Shown one piece after another: positions 51,941-62,043 of a stretch of DNA of 64,000 bases; positions within the stretch are counted from its first letter, which is position 1; the number at the start of each line of letters is the position of its first letter. The position numbers and the translations under genes are program-made. Under the pieces are notes generated by a model. It worked only from the letters and a program-made list of their open reading frames with translations, was not told where the DNA came from and searched no databases. Source of the stretch: Microbacterium imperiale (GTDB taxonomy: Bacteria; Actinomycetota; Actinomycetes; Actinomycetales; Microbacteriaceae); contig NZ_JAGIOK010000001.1 of NCBI RefSeq assembly GCF_017876655.1, forward strand, positions 2,356,001-2,420,000. The letters run 5' to 3'.

Positions 51941-53143
51941 ATGACCGAGCTCACCCTCCTCGGCGCCGACGGCGTCGTCACCTCCGTTGCGCTGCAGGAC
52001 GCCCCCGGCTTCACCCGACCCGATGCGCCGCTGAGCAGCCGTGTCGCGTACGCGGCGGCGCACGTCGTCCCCGTCGTCTCGGCCGACAACACGCCCGGTC
52101 AGCCGGCGCAGATCGACTGGGATGCCACCCTCGGGTTCCGCCGCTCCGTCTACGGATGGGGTCTGGGTGTGGCCGATGCCATGGACACCGCCCAGCGGAA
52201 CATGGGCCTGGATGCCGCCGCGACGCGCGAGCTCATCGCCCGGTCGGCCGAGGTCGCGCGCGAGGAGGGCGGCTCGGTCGTCGTCGGCGTCAACACCGAC
52301 CACATCGACGACGAGCACATCCCGCTCGACCGGGTCATCGACGCCTTCAAGAGCCAGCTCGCCTATACGGAGGACCAGGGCGCCGGACCGGTGCTCATGG
52401 CGTCCCGGCATCTGGCGCGGGCGGCGTCGTCGGCCGACGACTACCGCCGGGTGTACCGCGAAGTGCTCGCCGCGGCATCCGGTCCCGTCGTGTTGCACTG
52501 GCTCGGCACGGCGTTCGATCCGGCCCTCGCGGGCTACTTCGGGTCGTCCGACTGGCGGGTCGCATCCGATGTCCTCATCGAGATCATCGGCGAGAACGCC
52601 GACAAGGTCGCGGGCGTGAAGATGAGCCTGCTGGATGCCGCATCCGAGGTCTCGGTACGCGAGCGCCTGCCCGAGGGTGTGCGCATGTTCACCGGGGACG
52701 ACTTCAACTACGTCGGTCTGATCGGAGGTGCCGACGTGCCGCAGGCGGCCCAGCCCGAGCGCGACCCCGCGTCGGCGCGCCGGCACTCCGATGCGCTGCT
52801 CGGCGCGTTCGCGGCGCTCACGCCGGTCGCGTCGGCCGCGATCCAGGCGCTCGATGCGGGGGATGCCGACCGGTATCTCGCGATCCTCGGGCCCACCGAG
52901 GAGCTGAGCCGCCAGATCTTCGCGGCGCCGACGTTCTACTACAAGACCGGCGTGGCCTTCCTGTCGTGGCTGAACGGGCATCAGGCCGCCTTCCAGATGG
53001 TGGGAGGGCTGCACTCGGCCCGCAGCCTGCCGCACCTGTCGCGCATCGTCGAGCTGGCGAACGCGTCGCACGCGCTGGAGCAGCCGGAGCTGGCCGCCGA
53101 CCGCTGGCACGCGATGCTCCGACTGAACGGGGTCGGGGCGTGA
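51941..53143 (+). CDS. DUF993 family protein (DapA-like aldolase fold)
   Basis: The 400-residue protein is recognisable as DUF993, a branch related to dihydrodipicolinate synthase. A Lys in KVAGVKMSLLDA is at the place of the Schiff-base Lys of class I aldolases. It would be expected to cleave or dehydrate a keto sugar or keto acid; no member has an activity I can name with certainty. It overlaps the next gene by GTGA. Confidence 0.83.
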   Translation: MTELTLLGADGVVTSVALQDAPGFTRPDAPLSSRVAYAAAHVVPVVSADNTPGQPAQIDWDATLGFRRSVYGWGLGVADAMDTAQRNMGLDAAATRELIARSAEVAREEGGSVVVGVNTDHIDDEHIPLDRVIDAFKSQLAYTEDQGAGPVLMASRHLARAASSADDYRRVYREVLAAASGPVVLHWLGTAFDPALAGYFGSSDWRVASDVLIEIIGENADKVAGVKMSLLDAASEVSVRERLPEGVRMFTGDDFNYVGLIGGADVPQAAQPERDPASARRHSDALLGAFAALTPVASAAIQALDAGDADRYLAILGPTEELSRQIFAAPTFYYKTGVAFLSWLNGHQAAFQMVGGLHSARSLPHLSRIVELANASHALEQPELAADRWHAMLRLNGVGA

Positions 53144-54024
53144 GCGCCGACCCGCGCCTGTCGATCAACCAGGCCACGATCAAGCACGCCGATCTCGCGA
53201 CGGCGCTGCGGGTCACCGAACAGGCGGGCGTCGAGGCGATCGGACTGTGGCGCGAGCCGGTCAACGAGGTCGGTCTCGCCACGGCCGCCGCCATGCTCAC
53301 CGATTCGGGCCTGCGGTTCACGACGCATTGCCGGGCGGGCTTCTTCACGATGCCCGAGGGCCCCGCTCGCCGGGCGTCGCTCGACGACAACCGAGTCGCG
53401 ATCGACGAGACGGCGACCCTCGCCGCGGCGGGGGCGGCCGGATCGACCGCGGTCCTCGTGCTCGTGGCCGGCGGACTGCCCGAGGGGTCGCGCGACCTCG
53501 TGGGTGCTCGTGAGCGCGTGCGCGACGCGATCGGCGAGCTCGCCCCGCACGCGCGAGCCGCGGGGGTCACGCTGGCCATCGAGCCGCTGCATCCGATGTT
53601 CGCGTCGGACCGATGCGTCGTCTCGACGCTCGGGCAGGCGCTCGACATCGCGGCGGACTTCGAGCCGCGCGAGGTCGGAGCCGCCGTCGACACGTTCCAC
53701 ATCTTCTGGGACCCGGACATCCTGCCGGCGATCGCGCGCGCCGGACGCGAGGGGCGCATCGCGACGTACCAGGTGTGCGACTGGAAGACCCCGCTGCCGG
53801 CCGACGTCCTGCTCAGCCGCCACTACCCGGGCGACGGCGTGATCGACTTCGCCGCCCTGACCCGTGCCGTCGAGGCGACGGGCTACGACCGCGACATCGA
53901 GGTCGAGATCTTCAACGCCGACATCTGGGCCGACGACCCCGCGGCCGTCGTCGCCCGCACCGCCGCCGCCTTCGGCGATGCCGTGGCTCCTCACCTCGCC
54001 GGCGCGCGAGCGGTCTCGGCATAG
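53140..54024 (+). CDS. Sugar phosphate isomerase/epimerase family protein (xylose isomerase-like TIM barrel)
   Basis: The 294-residue protein has the AP-endonuclease-2/xylose isomerase-like barrel with metal-binding positions at Glu in LAIEPLHPMF, Asp/His in VDTFHIFWD, His in LLSRHYPGDG and Glu in IEVEIFN. Relatives include keto-sugar epimerases and enzymes that cleave 3-keto-glycosides by elimination. Coupled to DUF993. Confidence 0.85.
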   Translation: MSADPRLSINQATIKHADLATALRVTEQAGVEAIGLWREPVNEVGLATAAAMLTDSGLRFTTHCRAGFFTMPEGPARRASLDDNRVAIDETATLAAAGAAGSTAVLVLVAGGLPEGSRDLVGARERVRDAIGELAPHARAAGVTLAIEPLHPMFASDRCVVSTLGQALDIAADFEPREVGAAVDTFHIFWDPDILPAIARAGREGRIATYQVCDWKTPLPADVLLSRHYPGDGVIDFAALTRAVEATGYDRDIEVEIFNADIWADDPAAVVARTAAAFGDAVAPHLAGARAVSA

Positions 54025-54027
54025 ACT
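54022..54027 (+). promoter_or_regulatory. -10 box before the LacI regulator
   Basis: TAGACT lies six bases before the GTG at 54034, which would make a leaderless transcript independent of the operon. No clear -35 box. Confidence 0.4.
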
Positions 54028-54033
54028 CGGGTC

Positions 54034-55068
54034 GTGGGACAGACGGGGATGTCGCCGCGTGGCGCGGCCACGCTGCACGACGTGGCACGAGAGGCGGGAG
54101 TGTCGCTCGCGACCGCCTCGCGAGCGCTCAACGGCTCGACCCGGAAGGTCGCCGACGCCTACCGCGAGCGCGTCGAGCAGGCCGCGGCGCGGCTGGGCTA
54201 CACCGCCAACCTGTCGGCGCAGGCGACCGCTCGCGGTACCTCGGCGATCGTCGCGCTGCTCGTGGCCGACATCGCCGACCCCTACTTCGGACAGCTCGCA
54301 GCGGGCGTCGCACGCGGCGCCGACGAGGCGGGACTGGTCGTGACCGTCGCGATCACCGAGCGCGACCCGGCCCGTGAGCTGCGCCTCGTGCGCGCTCTGC
54401 GGGGACAGCGACCCCGCGGCATCATCCTCGCCGCATCGCGGACCTCGCGCGAGATGTCCGACGAGCTGACCGCCGAGCTCGACCTCATCACCGCCGCCGG
54501 TGGCACCGTCGTGGCCCTCGGGCCGGGCGCTCCGACCGTGCGCAGTGTGACGATCGACAACCGCAGCGGCGCGCGAGAGCTCGGCGCCGCTCTCGCCGCG
54601 CGCGGGTACCGCTCGGCCGTCGTCCTCGCCGCCGCCGAGGGCGTCGTCACGAGCGATGACCGCCTCGCCGGCTTCACCGAGGGATTCGTCGCCGGCGGCG
54701 GCACCGAGCCCCGCGTGTATCGCGGCGGCTTCAGTCGCGAGTCCGGCACGGAATCGATGGCGGCCGCCCTGTCCGACGGCGTCGAGCCCGACACGGTGGT
54801 GTTCGGCATCAGCGACGTCGTCGCCATCGGAGCGCTCACCGCGGTGCGCGCGGCCGGTCGCGAGCCGGGCTCCGACATCGCGCTCGCCGGTTTCGACGAC
54901 ATTCCCACGGGTCGTGACGTCACGCCGCCGCTGACCACCGTGCGGGTGCCGCTGCTCGAGGTCGGCCAGCGCGCCCTGCGGGCCGCGATCGATGCGCCGA
55001 ACGACGCCGATACCGCGTCGCTGCCGCTCGAGGTGCTCGTGCGCGAGAGCACGCCCTCGCGCGCGTGA
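54034..55068 (+). CDS. LacI-family regulator, candidate controller of the GGAAAGCGCTTTCC regulon
   Basis: The 344-residue protein has the helix-turn-helix TLHDVAREAGVSLATASRALNG and a complete sensor domain. It is the only LacI gene inside the region with the six palindromes and is encoded within the S6 operon, so it is the best candidate to bind them. The arms of the recognition helix (SLATASRALN) differ from the galactose regulators (QTVSRVAN), as do the sites. Start at GTG 54034 or at the ATG five codons later. Confidence 0.88.
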   Translation: MGQTGMSPRGAATLHDVAREAGVSLATASRALNGSTRKVADAYRERVEQAAARLGYTANLSAQATARGTSAIVALLVADIADPYFGQLAAGVARGADEAGLVVTVAITERDPARELRLVRALRGQRPRGIILAASRTSREMSDELTAELDLITAAGGTVVALGPGAPTVRSVTIDNRSGARELGAALAARGYRSAVVLAAAEGVVTSDDRLAGFTEGFVAGGGTEPRVYRGGFSRESGTESMAAALSDGVEPDTVVFGISDVVAIGALTAVRAAGREPGSDIALAGFDDIPTGRDVTPPLTTVRVPLLEVGQRALRAAIDAPNDADTASLPLEVLVRESTPSRA

Positions 55069-56231
55069 ACGCCGTGACGCGCGTCGTCGTCGCGATCGAC
55101 AGCCTCAAGGGCTCGATCTCGGCCGCCGCCGCAGCGCGCGCCCTGGCCGACGGGTGGGCAGCCGCCGACCCCTCCGCGCGGATCGACCTGCGACCCATGG
55201 CCGACGGCGGCGAGGGAACGCTCGACGCGTTTGCCGCGGCTGTCCCCGACGCGCGACGGATGCCGGTGACGGTCACGGGCCCGCACGGCGAGCCCGTCGC
55301 GGCGTCGTGGCTGTGGCTGCCGTCCCCGGACGGCGGGGGCGGCGTCGGCGTCGTCGAGCTCGCGTCGACGTCGGGGATCGAGCTGCTCGGCGACGAGCGC
55401 CGCGGGCTCGAGGCCGACACGACCGGCTTCGGCCAGGCGATCGCGGCGGCGCTCGACGCCGGCGTATCGCGTGTCGTCCTCGGCATCGGATCGAGCGCCT
55501 CGACCGACGGCGGCGTCGGCATGCTGCGGGCGCTGGGCGGCCGATTCGTCGACCACCGCGGTGTGGACATCGCGTCCGGCGCGCGCGGCCTCGCCGACCT
55601 CGCTGCGGTGGATCTCGCGTCGCTGCGGCCGCTTCCTTCCGGTGGAGCCGTCGTGCTCACGGACGTGTCGAATCCGCTGCTGGGCGCGCGCGGCGCCGCC
55701 GCCGTCTTCGGTCCGCAGAAGGGTGTGGATCCCGCCGGGGTCGTCGCCGCCGAGTCGGCGCTCGCCGGCCTGTCGCGCATCGTCCCGCGTGGCGATGCCT
55801 TCGCCTCCACGGCGGGGGCCGGAGCCGCCGGCGGCACCGGGTTCGGGCTGCTCGCGTGGGGAGCCGAGCTCACACCCGGCGCCCGCGAGGTCGCGACCCT
55901 CATCGGGCTCGCGGATGCCGTCGCGTCGGCCGATCTGGTCATCACCGGCGAGGGCTCGTTCGACGGTCAGTCCGCGGCCGGCAAGGTGCCCGCGTTCGTC
56001 GCCGACCTCGCCGCGAGAGCGGGGGTGCCGACCGCGCTCGTGGCCGGCCGGATCGCCGCCGACGCCGACACGGCCGCGTTCGCGGCATCCGTATCGCTCA
56101 CCGACCTGGCCGGGTCGCCCGAGGCGTCGCTCGCCGACCCGGCGCGCTGGCTGCGGGCGGCAGGCACCGCCCTCGCTGGCGCCGTCCGGGCCGAGCGGGC
56201 CGACAGCCACGGCGGGGGAGTCGGGGCGTGA
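55065..56231 (+). CDS. Glycerate kinase
   Basis: The 388-residue protein matches the GlxK/GarK type: VVVAIDSLKGSISAAAAARALADG at the start, RPMADGGEGTLDAF, IGSSASTDGGVGMLRALGG, and late VITGEGSFDGQSAAGKVP. It makes phosphoglycerate from glycerate and ATP, linking sugar-acid breakdown to glycolysis. It overlaps the regulator stop by GTGA. Confidence 0.93.
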   Translation: MNAVTRVVVAIDSLKGSISAAAAARALADGWAAADPSARIDLRPMADGGEGTLDAFAAAVPDARRMPVTVTGPHGEPVAASWLWLPSPDGGGGVGVVELASTSGIELLGDERRGLEADTTGFGQAIAAALDAGVSRVVLGIGSSASTDGGVGMLRALGGRFVDHRGVDIASGARGLADLAAVDLASLRPLPSGGAVVLTDVSNPLLGARGAAAVFGPQKGVDPAGVVAAESALAGLSRIVPRGDAFASTAGAGAAGGTGFGLLAWGAELTPGAREVATLIGLADAVASADLVITGEGSFDGQSAAGKVPAFVADLAARAGVPTALVAGRIAADADTAAFAASVSLTDLAGSPEASLADPARWLRAAGTALAGAVRAERADSHGGGVGA

Positions 56232-57214
56232 CGGCGGTGCGGTGGGCCATCCTCGGGCCCGGGCAGATCGCCGAGAGCTTCGCAGCCGGACTGCGCGCGT
56301 CGCGGTCGGGTGTGCTCGCGGCGGTCGGCAGCTCGGACGCCGGGCGGGCGCGCGCCTTCGCCGACCGCTACGGCGCCGAGTACGCCGGCGGCTACGACGA
56401 GGTGATCGGCCACGCCGGCGTCGACGCGGTGTACGTCTCGACCGTCCACCCGGCGCATCGCGACCTCGTCGAGGCGGCGCTGCGGGCGGGTCGCGCCGTG
56501 CTGTGCGAGAAGCCGCTGACGACCAGCGAGGCCGACACCCACCGCCTCTTCGCCGTCGCGGCCGAGGCCGGCGTGCCCCTCGTCGAGGCCTACAAGAACC
56601 GCTTCTCACCGTTCGCGGGGATGCTGGGCGACGTCGTCGCGACGGGCGAGATCGGCGCGGCCCGGCGCCTCACCGCGTCGTTCGGGTTCCGCGCCGAGGA
56701 ACGCGCCGCCCGGCTCTTCGATCCCGCGCTGGGCGGGGGAGCGCTCCTCGACGTCGGCGGCTATCCGCTCTCGTTCGCCGTGCACGTCGCGGCTGCGGCG
56801 GGGATCGCGCCCGATGCGCTGCGCATCGCCGAGGCCGAGGGGCGCATCGGCCCCACGGGCGTCGATGAGCACGCCACCGCCGTCGTGGCGGGCGGCGACT
56901 TCGCGGCCCACATCGAGACGTCCATCCGCGCGGTGCTGCCGCGCTCGGCGAGGCTGGTGGGCGACGCGGGCACGATCGAGATGCCCGATGCCTGGGGCTC
57001 GCGCACCGCTTCGGCCGAGCACCTGCTGATCGAGACCGGCGGACAGTCGCGCACGCGGACGGCAGCGGTGGTGCATCCGTTCGCGGCCGAAGCGGACGCC
57101 GTCGCCGCGCTGCTGGCAGGCGGTCGGGTCGAGGCCGACGAGATGCCCGGGTCGCACAGTGTCGCCGTGGCGCGGCTGCTCGACGAGTGGGCGGCGGCGC
57201 TGCCCCGCGGCTGA
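56228..57214 (+). CDS. Gfo/Idh/MocA family oxidoreductase
   Basis: The 328-residue protein has the Rossmann start WAILGPGQIAESFAAGL, EKPLTTSEAD with the catalytic Lys, and EAYKNRFSPF and LLDVGGYPLSF segments typical of the dimeric dihydrodiol dehydrogenase/xylose dehydrogenase branch. It is the second oxidoreductase of this operon and may catalyse the reverse redox step. GTGA overlap with glycerate kinase. Confidence 0.9.
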   Translation: MTAVRWAILGPGQIAESFAAGLRASRSGVLAAVGSSDAGRARAFADRYGAEYAGGYDEVIGHAGVDAVYVSTVHPAHRDLVEAALRAGRAVLCEKPLTTSEADTHRLFAVAAEAGVPLVEAYKNRFSPFAGMLGDVVATGEIGAARRLTASFGFRAEERAARLFDPALGGGALLDVGGYPLSFAVHVAAAAGIAPDALRIAEAEGRIGPTGVDEHATAVVAGGDFAAHIETSIRAVLPRSARLVGDAGTIEMPDAWGSRTASAEHLLIETGGQSRTRTAAVVHPFAAEADAVAALLAGGRVEADEMPGSHSVAVARLLDEWAAALPRG

Positions 57215-57243
57215 CGCTGCGCCGCGGGCGGGCCCGTCAGCCG
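57208..57243. terminator. Bidirectional terminator spanning two stop codons
   Basis: A 9-bp perfect stem (CGGCTGACG with CGTCAGCCG) encloses 18 GC-rich bases. The left arm contains the stop of the oxidoreductase, the right arm the stop of the convergent gene. Confidence 0.65.
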
Positions 57244-58880
57244 AGCGGAGCCGGTTCGGGGCGGTGGACGCCCCGCGGCCGGTACCCCAGCGCGTCCGAG
57301 AGCCCGACCAGATCGGCGAGGTACCAGACGATCGCCAGCCACATCTCGGTGCCCTGCAGCCCCGGCTCGGCGTCGGCGAGTCGGAAGCTCATGCCGGCTC
57401 CGGCCTGCCACCCGGCGAGCACATCGTCGAGCAGGCGCGTCGCGACGGCCGAGACCTCGGCGCTGCGATAGCCCGACGACCGCGTGAGCCACAGCGGATG
57501 CGCGACGTCGAGGACGTTGCAGGCGTCGAGCTGCGCCGCGGCGAACCAGCGCGGATCACGGGCATGGCGCAGCGTCGTGTCGACGACGGCCTCGGGATGG
57601 GGGAGCGGGATGCCGTGCTGCGCGAACGTCCCGCGCGAGGCCCGGTAGAACCCGTTGACGAGCAGCAGCAGGCCGCGGTCGGCCGAGGGGCGCCCCCACA
57701 TCCCGCTGGCCGGATCGGCGTGCGTCACGAGCCAGCCGAAAAGCGCCTCCGCGACGCCCGGTGCGACCGCGTCGCCGCGTCGGCGGGCCCACAGCAGCGC
57801 CGTTCCCAGCGCGTCGACATGGTGGCCCGCGTGCCAGGGATCGCTGTGCCACGGCAGGGCGTCGAGGCGCTCGACGATCGAGGTCGGCGTCGCGTCGACG
57901 ATGAGCCCGATCGGGTGGGCGAAGGATGCGCCGAGCAGGTCGAGCGCATAGCCGGTGCTGAGCACGTGGTACGCCGTGTCGCCGTCGTCCCACCCGGGAA
58001 CGCCGGAGGCGTCCAGCGGCGGCACGGCGCCCGTCGCGGCATCCTGCCAACCGCGCAGGAGGGCCACGAGGTCGGCGGATTCGCTGCCCGGCGGAACCGA
58101 GCCCAGCAGGAGGTCGGCGATCTCGATCGCGTCGCCCTGCGCGCGCACCGTGGGACGGACGCCCGGTCGGTCGGCGAAGAGCCCGGTCGCGGCGTCACGC
58201 GATCGGGCGAGCAGGGCGGGAGCCTCGGCGCGCGCGCGATCGGCGAAGCGGGCGAGCCGCGCGCGCAGGTCGCTTGCGACGGGTTCGCGTCGGGGCGCGG
58301 CCGCGTCGATCGCGGCATCCGCCGGCGGTACGCGCCACCGCAGCAGGCGTGCCGGGTTGCCGCCGACGACGGCCCCCGCTGGAACGTCCTTCGTGACGAC
58401 GGCTCCGGCGGCCAGCACCGCCGATCCGCCCACGGTCACGCCATCGAGCACGACGACATGCGACCCGATCCAGACGTCGTCGCCGATACGGATGCCGCGA
58501 CTGGTGAGCGGTTGCCGGAAGACGGGCGTGCCCGGCTCCATCGAGTGGTTGAACCCGAGCACCGAGCTGAGGGCACCCATCCGCACCCCGTCGCCGAGGA
58601 CCACGTCGCCGCGCACGACGGCCGAGGGGTTGATGGAGCAGTCGGCGCCGATGCGGACGGTTCCGGTGAGGTAGGCGCCCGCGGCGATGTACGAGCGGTC
58701 GCCGAGCGCCAGCTCGTCGGCGTCGACGGCCGCGAGCTCCGAGATGAAGCAGTCGTCGCCGATGGTCCACGCGGGATGCTCGCGCTCGAGGCGCTGCTGC
58801 CACGACCGCTGCGCGCGTCGGCTGTCGTCCGATGCCGTGGACCAGAAGTCCCACGGCGAGTAATCGTGGCGGTCGATCAC
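57237..58880 (-). CDS. Fusion of hexapeptide-repeat acyltransferase and alpha/alpha-toroid domain
   Basis: The 547-residue protein has two parts. Residues about 35-190 are a left-handed beta-helix acetyltransferase with hexapeptide repeats (for example [20 protein letters not shown], then [11 protein letters not shown]), as in maltose or galactoside O-acetyltransferases. Residues about 215-545 form a helical domain with repeated Trp/His-rich helices ([35 protein letters not shown]) like prenyltransferase-type or hydrolase toroids. The GTG at 58880 overlaps the regulator stop. The combination is unfamiliar to me. Confidence 0.78.
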   Translation of the reverse strand: MIDRHDYSPWDFWSTASDDSRRAQRSWQQRLEREHPAWTIGDDCFISELAAVDADELALGDRSYIAAGAYLTGTVRIGADCSINPSAVVRGDVVLGDGVRMGALSSVLGFNHSMEPGTPVFRQPLTSRGIRIGDDVWIGSHVVVLDGVTVGGSAVLAAGAVVTKDVPAGAVVGGNPARLLRWRVPPADAAIDAAAPRREPVASDLRARLARFADRARAEAPALLARSRDAATGLFADRPGVRPTVRAQGDAIEIADLLLGSVPPGSESADLVALLRGWQDAATGAVPPLDASGVPGWDDGDTAYHVLSTGYALDLLGASFAHPIGLIVDATPTSIVERLDALPWHSDPWHAGHHVDALGTALLWARRRGDAVAPGVAEALFGWLVTHADPASGMWGRPSADRGLLLLVNGFYRASRGTFAQHGIPLPHPEAVVDTTLRHARDPRWFAAAQLDACNVLDVAHPLWLTRSSGYRSAEVSAVATRLLDDVLAGWQAGAGMSFRLADAEPGLQGTEMWLAIVWYLADLVGLSDALGYRPRGVHRPEPAPLG

Positions 58881-59992
58881 GCGGTGGTCCCGGCGCGCGG
58901 CGCGACCGTCGACTCGCGCACCACCAGGGTGGGGTTGAGCATCACCCGCCGGGTCGGACGCCCGGGATCGGCCATGCGCGAGACGAGCAGCTCGACCGCG
59001 GTCTCGCCGACGCTCACGCGCGGCGGCGCGATGGCGGTGAGGGCGGGGGTGAACAGCTCGGCCACCTCGTCGTCGTAGGCGATGATCGACAGGTCGTCGG
59101 GCACCGAGATGCCGCGATTCAGGGCGAGGTCGACGAACGCCATGGCCTCGGGATCGGAGTGCACGAGCAGCGCGGTCACGCCGCTGCCGAGGGCCCGGTC
59201 GAGGGTCGTGTCGACCGCGGCCGAGAACTCCGGGCTGGCCCGGTCGGGCAGCGTCGTCTCGATGTGCTGCGCGGGGGTGAGTCCCAGCTCGTCGCAGGCC
59301 GACTGCCAGCCCGCCGCGATCTTGCGCGAGGTCGGGGAGTTGCGCGAGAGCACGAGTCCGACCTTCCGGTGTCCGAGCGAGGCGAGGTGGCGCGCCGCGA
59401 GCACGGCGCCGAGCGCATGGTCGGTCGTGACCGCCTCGGCGGGCACCCCCGCGGGCTGGATGATCGCGTCGCGCTCGACGAGGACGCTGGGAGTGCCGCA
59501 CTCGGCGAGCCACTGGACGACGTCCTGCGAGTGCTGCGTGTCGGTGTTGGGCGCGACGATGAGACCGCGCACGTCGCCGCTCGCGACGAGCCGCTCGAGC
59601 ACGGGACGCTCGTCCTGCAGCTCGTACGACGCGCCGCGCAGCTGCACCTTGAGGCCGTGGCGGCGCGCCGCCGCCTCCATGCCCCGCACCACGCCGGGCC
59701 AGTAGAAGTTCAGCGAGGGCACGAGCACGGCGATCGAGCCCGCCGACGTCTCGGTGCCGGCCGGGGCCGCCGGCGCGTGCCCGTGCTGCCCGTTCGCGGG
59801 AATCGCGCCGCCGTGCACGCGCTGCAGCAGACCCTCCTGCTCCATCTGCGCGAGGTCGCGGCGCAGGGTCACGGTCGCGGCGCCGAGCTCGTCGGTCAGC
59901 TGCGAGATGCGCACGGCGCCCTCGCGCTCCATCGTGGCCAGGATGTGGGCGCGCCGTTCGGCGGCCAGCAGTGCCGGTGTGGGGTCGGTCAT
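58877..59992 (-). CDS. Hybrid regulator: DeoR-type helix-turn-helix with LacI-type sensor domain
   Basis: The 371-residue protein starts with a DeoR/GlpR DNA-binding domain ([40 protein letters not shown]). From about residue 85 it has a periplasmic-binding-like sensor ([21 protein letters not shown] to [18 protein letters not shown]), as in LacI proteins. The ATG at 59992 overlaps the heparinase gene stop. It probably binds the TGATCG-containing sites at 61925-61971 and controls the divergent genes there. Confidence 0.88.
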   Translation of the reverse strand: MTDPTPALLAAERRAHILATMEREGAVRISQLTDELGAATVTLRRDLAQMEQEGLLQRVHGGAIPANGQHGHAPAAPAGTETSAGSIAVLVPSLNFYWPGVVRGMEAAARRHGLKVQLRGASYELQDERPVLERLVASGDVRGLIVAPNTDTQHSQDVVQWLAECGTPSVLVERDAIIQPAGVPAEAVTTDHALGAVLAARHLASLGHRKVGLVLSRNSPTSRKIAAGWQSACDELGLTPAQHIETTLPDRASPEFSAAVDTTLDRALGSGVTALLVHSDPEAMAFVDLALNRGISVPDDLSIIAYDDEVAELFTPALTAIAPPRVSVGETAVELLVSRMADPGRPTRRVMLNPTLVVRESTVAPRAGTTA

Positions 59993-61875
59993 GATCGCTC
60001 GTCCTCGTTCCGTTCCTGTTCTACCGTGACACGCAGCTCGGTGCGGCCGTCGGCACCGACGGCGAGCCGGGTGAGTCGCGCGCCCCAGACGCCCGAGAGC
60101 ATCGGATCGTCGAGCTCGCGCACGCTGAGCGTGTGCGGTGCGTCGGCGGGCCACGTGATGCGCACGGGCGTCGCGCCCTCGAGCGGCGTCACCTGCGCCC
60201 AGCCCTCGCCGGTGATGACCGTGCCGGCGAGCAGCAGCCTGACCTCTGTGCCCGGCCCGGCCCCGTCCCAGCGGTCGTCGAGGACGACGTCGCCCGATCG
60301 GCGCAGGGCAGCGCGACGCCGCCAGGACTGCACCGAGCCCGCGGGGTACGCGCCGCCGATCTCGAGATCGAGCGCCGACATTTCGTCCGTTCGGATGAGA
60401 CGCGGACCGGATGCCGCGAAGGCGGCGCCCTGCGGCTGGGCATTGCCCGACACGCGCGGCACGCTGTGCCAGTCACTCTGCATCGTCCAGATGTCGTATC
60501 GATCGGGGCCGAAGGTCTGCGCCGTGTAGGTCGGGCGGCCCGCGTCGACGACGACGGGTACGCCGTCGGAGGCGACGATCACCGACCCGACGTCGTTGTG
60601 GTTGTGGTTCTCGTCGTTGTGACCGCCCTTGAGGACGACGGTGAGACCGGCGGCGCTGCCCGCGCGCTCTCGCGCGAGCCAGACCTGCGTGGAGGGCAGC
60701 CACACCTCGGCAGGCAACGGACTGACTTCGGCCGTCTCGGCGAGCCAGACGTCGTCCGCCAGCGCGCGCAACAGGCGTCCGAGGCCCGCGTCCTCCGTCG
60801 CGGCCGGTGCGCCCACGGGCCGCTGAGCCGCGGCGTGCCGTCGGGCCTCGTCGTTCCCGACGGCGCGCGCCGCGCGGTGCAGGGCGTGCCACGGCTGGTC
60901 TGCCGGCGGACGCGCCGGTCCGTCGGCCAGGTTGACGTACCAGGGGCCGCCGAGGTGCGACCGGTGCGGGAAGCCGATCGTCTCGCGCAGCGCCGGCACG
61001 GAGGGCACCGGGTGCCACGCGCCGTCGGTGGCGTAGGCGAGCAGGTCGAGAGCCTCCAGTGCGCGACACGCGCCGTTCCACCAGTACGCGTAGCCTTCGT
61101 CGATCGCGCCGTCCGCGGGCAGCACCGCGACGTAGCGGTCGAGCCCCTGCGCTGCGAGTGCGACGATCCGCTCGCGTTCGGCCGTCTCGTCGCACAGGAC
61201 GAGGGCGGCGACGAGCACGTTGCCGTGGATCCACGGGTTCCAGTTGTGAACGTGGCCGTCGAGTCCGAGCCAGTGCCAGTCGCGTCGCCGCAGGAACGGC
61301 TCGAAGACGCGCGCACGGGCCTCGTGGCGGATGCGGTGCCGCAGCCCGGGGTAGTGCTCGTCGAGCCGCGCCCCCAGGACGTGGTCGATCCAGGCGAGCT
61401 GGCCGACGACCTCGCCCGCACCGAGGTCGAGGAACGGATCGGTCGCCGTCGCGAGGACGGAGCCGTGCCGCCGGAGAGTGTCGTCGTGTGCGGGCCAGCA
61501 CCAGGTGGACTGCTCGCACAGCAGCCAGACACCGTCAGCGACCTCGTCGAGTCGGCGCGGATCATCGTCCGCGAGGGCGGCGACGACCGCGCGGCTGAGC
61601 CGGGCCTGCCGGGCGAAGACCTGCTGCTCGTATCCGTCCCGGTCACCGTCGCGGTGCACGCGCGCGGCAGCGCTCGCGAGCGGCTGCGGCCAGGGCGTTC
61701 CGCGGTCGGCCCGCGCGCGGTCGAGGATCGGCCGCACCGTCTCGCCCGGCAGGGGGCTCGGCCAGTCGTCCGCGGTCGGCACCGGGAGCGCTGCGGCGGG
61801 CGGTCGCAGGCGCGCGGGGATGTCGGCGCACACCGCCGCCAGCGGGCCGGCGAAGCCTTCGGTGTTCCACAGCAC
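59989..61875 (-). CDS. Heparinase II/III family protein
   Basis: The 628-residue protein has an (alpha/alpha) toroid (about residues 60-370) and a C-terminal beta-sandwich containing the family pattern [19 protein letters not shown] and [11 protein letters not shown]. Lyases of this group cleave uronate-containing polysaccharides. There is no signal peptide, so it acts inside the cell, on oligosaccharides. AAGGAG precedes the GTG at 61875. First gene of the minus-strand unit. Confidence 0.85.
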   Translation of the reverse strand: MLWNTEGFAGPLAAVCADIPARLRPPAAALPVPTADDWPSPLPGETVRPILDRARADRGTPWPQPLASAAARVHRDGDRDGYEQQVFARQARLSRAVVAALADDDPRRLDEVADGVWLLCEQSTWCWPAHDDTLRRHGSVLATATDPFLDLGAGEVVGQLAWIDHVLGARLDEHYPGLRHRIRHEARARVFEPFLRRRDWHWLGLDGHVHNWNPWIHGNVLVAALVLCDETAERERIVALAAQGLDRYVAVLPADGAIDEGYAYWWNGACRALEALDLLAYATDGAWHPVPSVPALRETIGFPHRSHLGGPWYVNLADGPARPPADQPWHALHRAARAVGNDEARRHAAAQRPVGAPAATEDAGLGRLLRALADDVWLAETAEVSPLPAEVWLPSTQVWLARERAGSAAGLTVVLKGGHNDENHNHNDVGSVIVASDGVPVVVDAGRPTYTAQTFGPDRYDIWTMQSDWHSVPRVSGNAQPQGAAFAASGPRLIRTDEMSALDLEIGGAYPAGSVQSWRRRAALRRSGDVVLDDRWDGAGPGTEVRLLLAGTVITGEGWAQVTPLEGATPVRITWPADAPHTLSVRELDDPMLSGVWGARLTRLAVGADGRTELRVTVEQERNEDERS

Positions 61876-61924
61876 GGCTGCTCCTTCGAGATGACATCGG
61901 TGTCGCCCGACCCATCAAATGAAT

Positions 61925-61988
61925 CGATCAGAAACGATCATAAGGAAACGAACCGGATCTTGCAATGATCGAAATGGGTTGCTAATCT
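61925..61988. promoter_or_regulatory. Divergent promoters sharing one palindromic -35 box, with TGATCG operators
   Basis: TTGCAA (61960-61965) is its own reverse complement. Rightward, 17 bases lead to TAATCT (61983-61988); leftward, 17 bases lead to TATGAT (61942-61937). CGATCA at 61925-61930 and 61935-61940 and TGATCG at 61966-61971 overlap or flank the boxes and are likely sites for the DeoR-LacI hybrid regulator. Confidence 0.8.
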
Positions 61989-62043
61989 CCGAATCGGTCG
62001 AGATCGATGACGACGACCGCGATAGCCCTTCAAAGGAGAACCG

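Noticed and set aside
60133..61968. 611-codon frame opposite the heparinase gene
   Set aside because: No recognisable domain, begins inside the opposite gene, and crosses the divergent promoter region.
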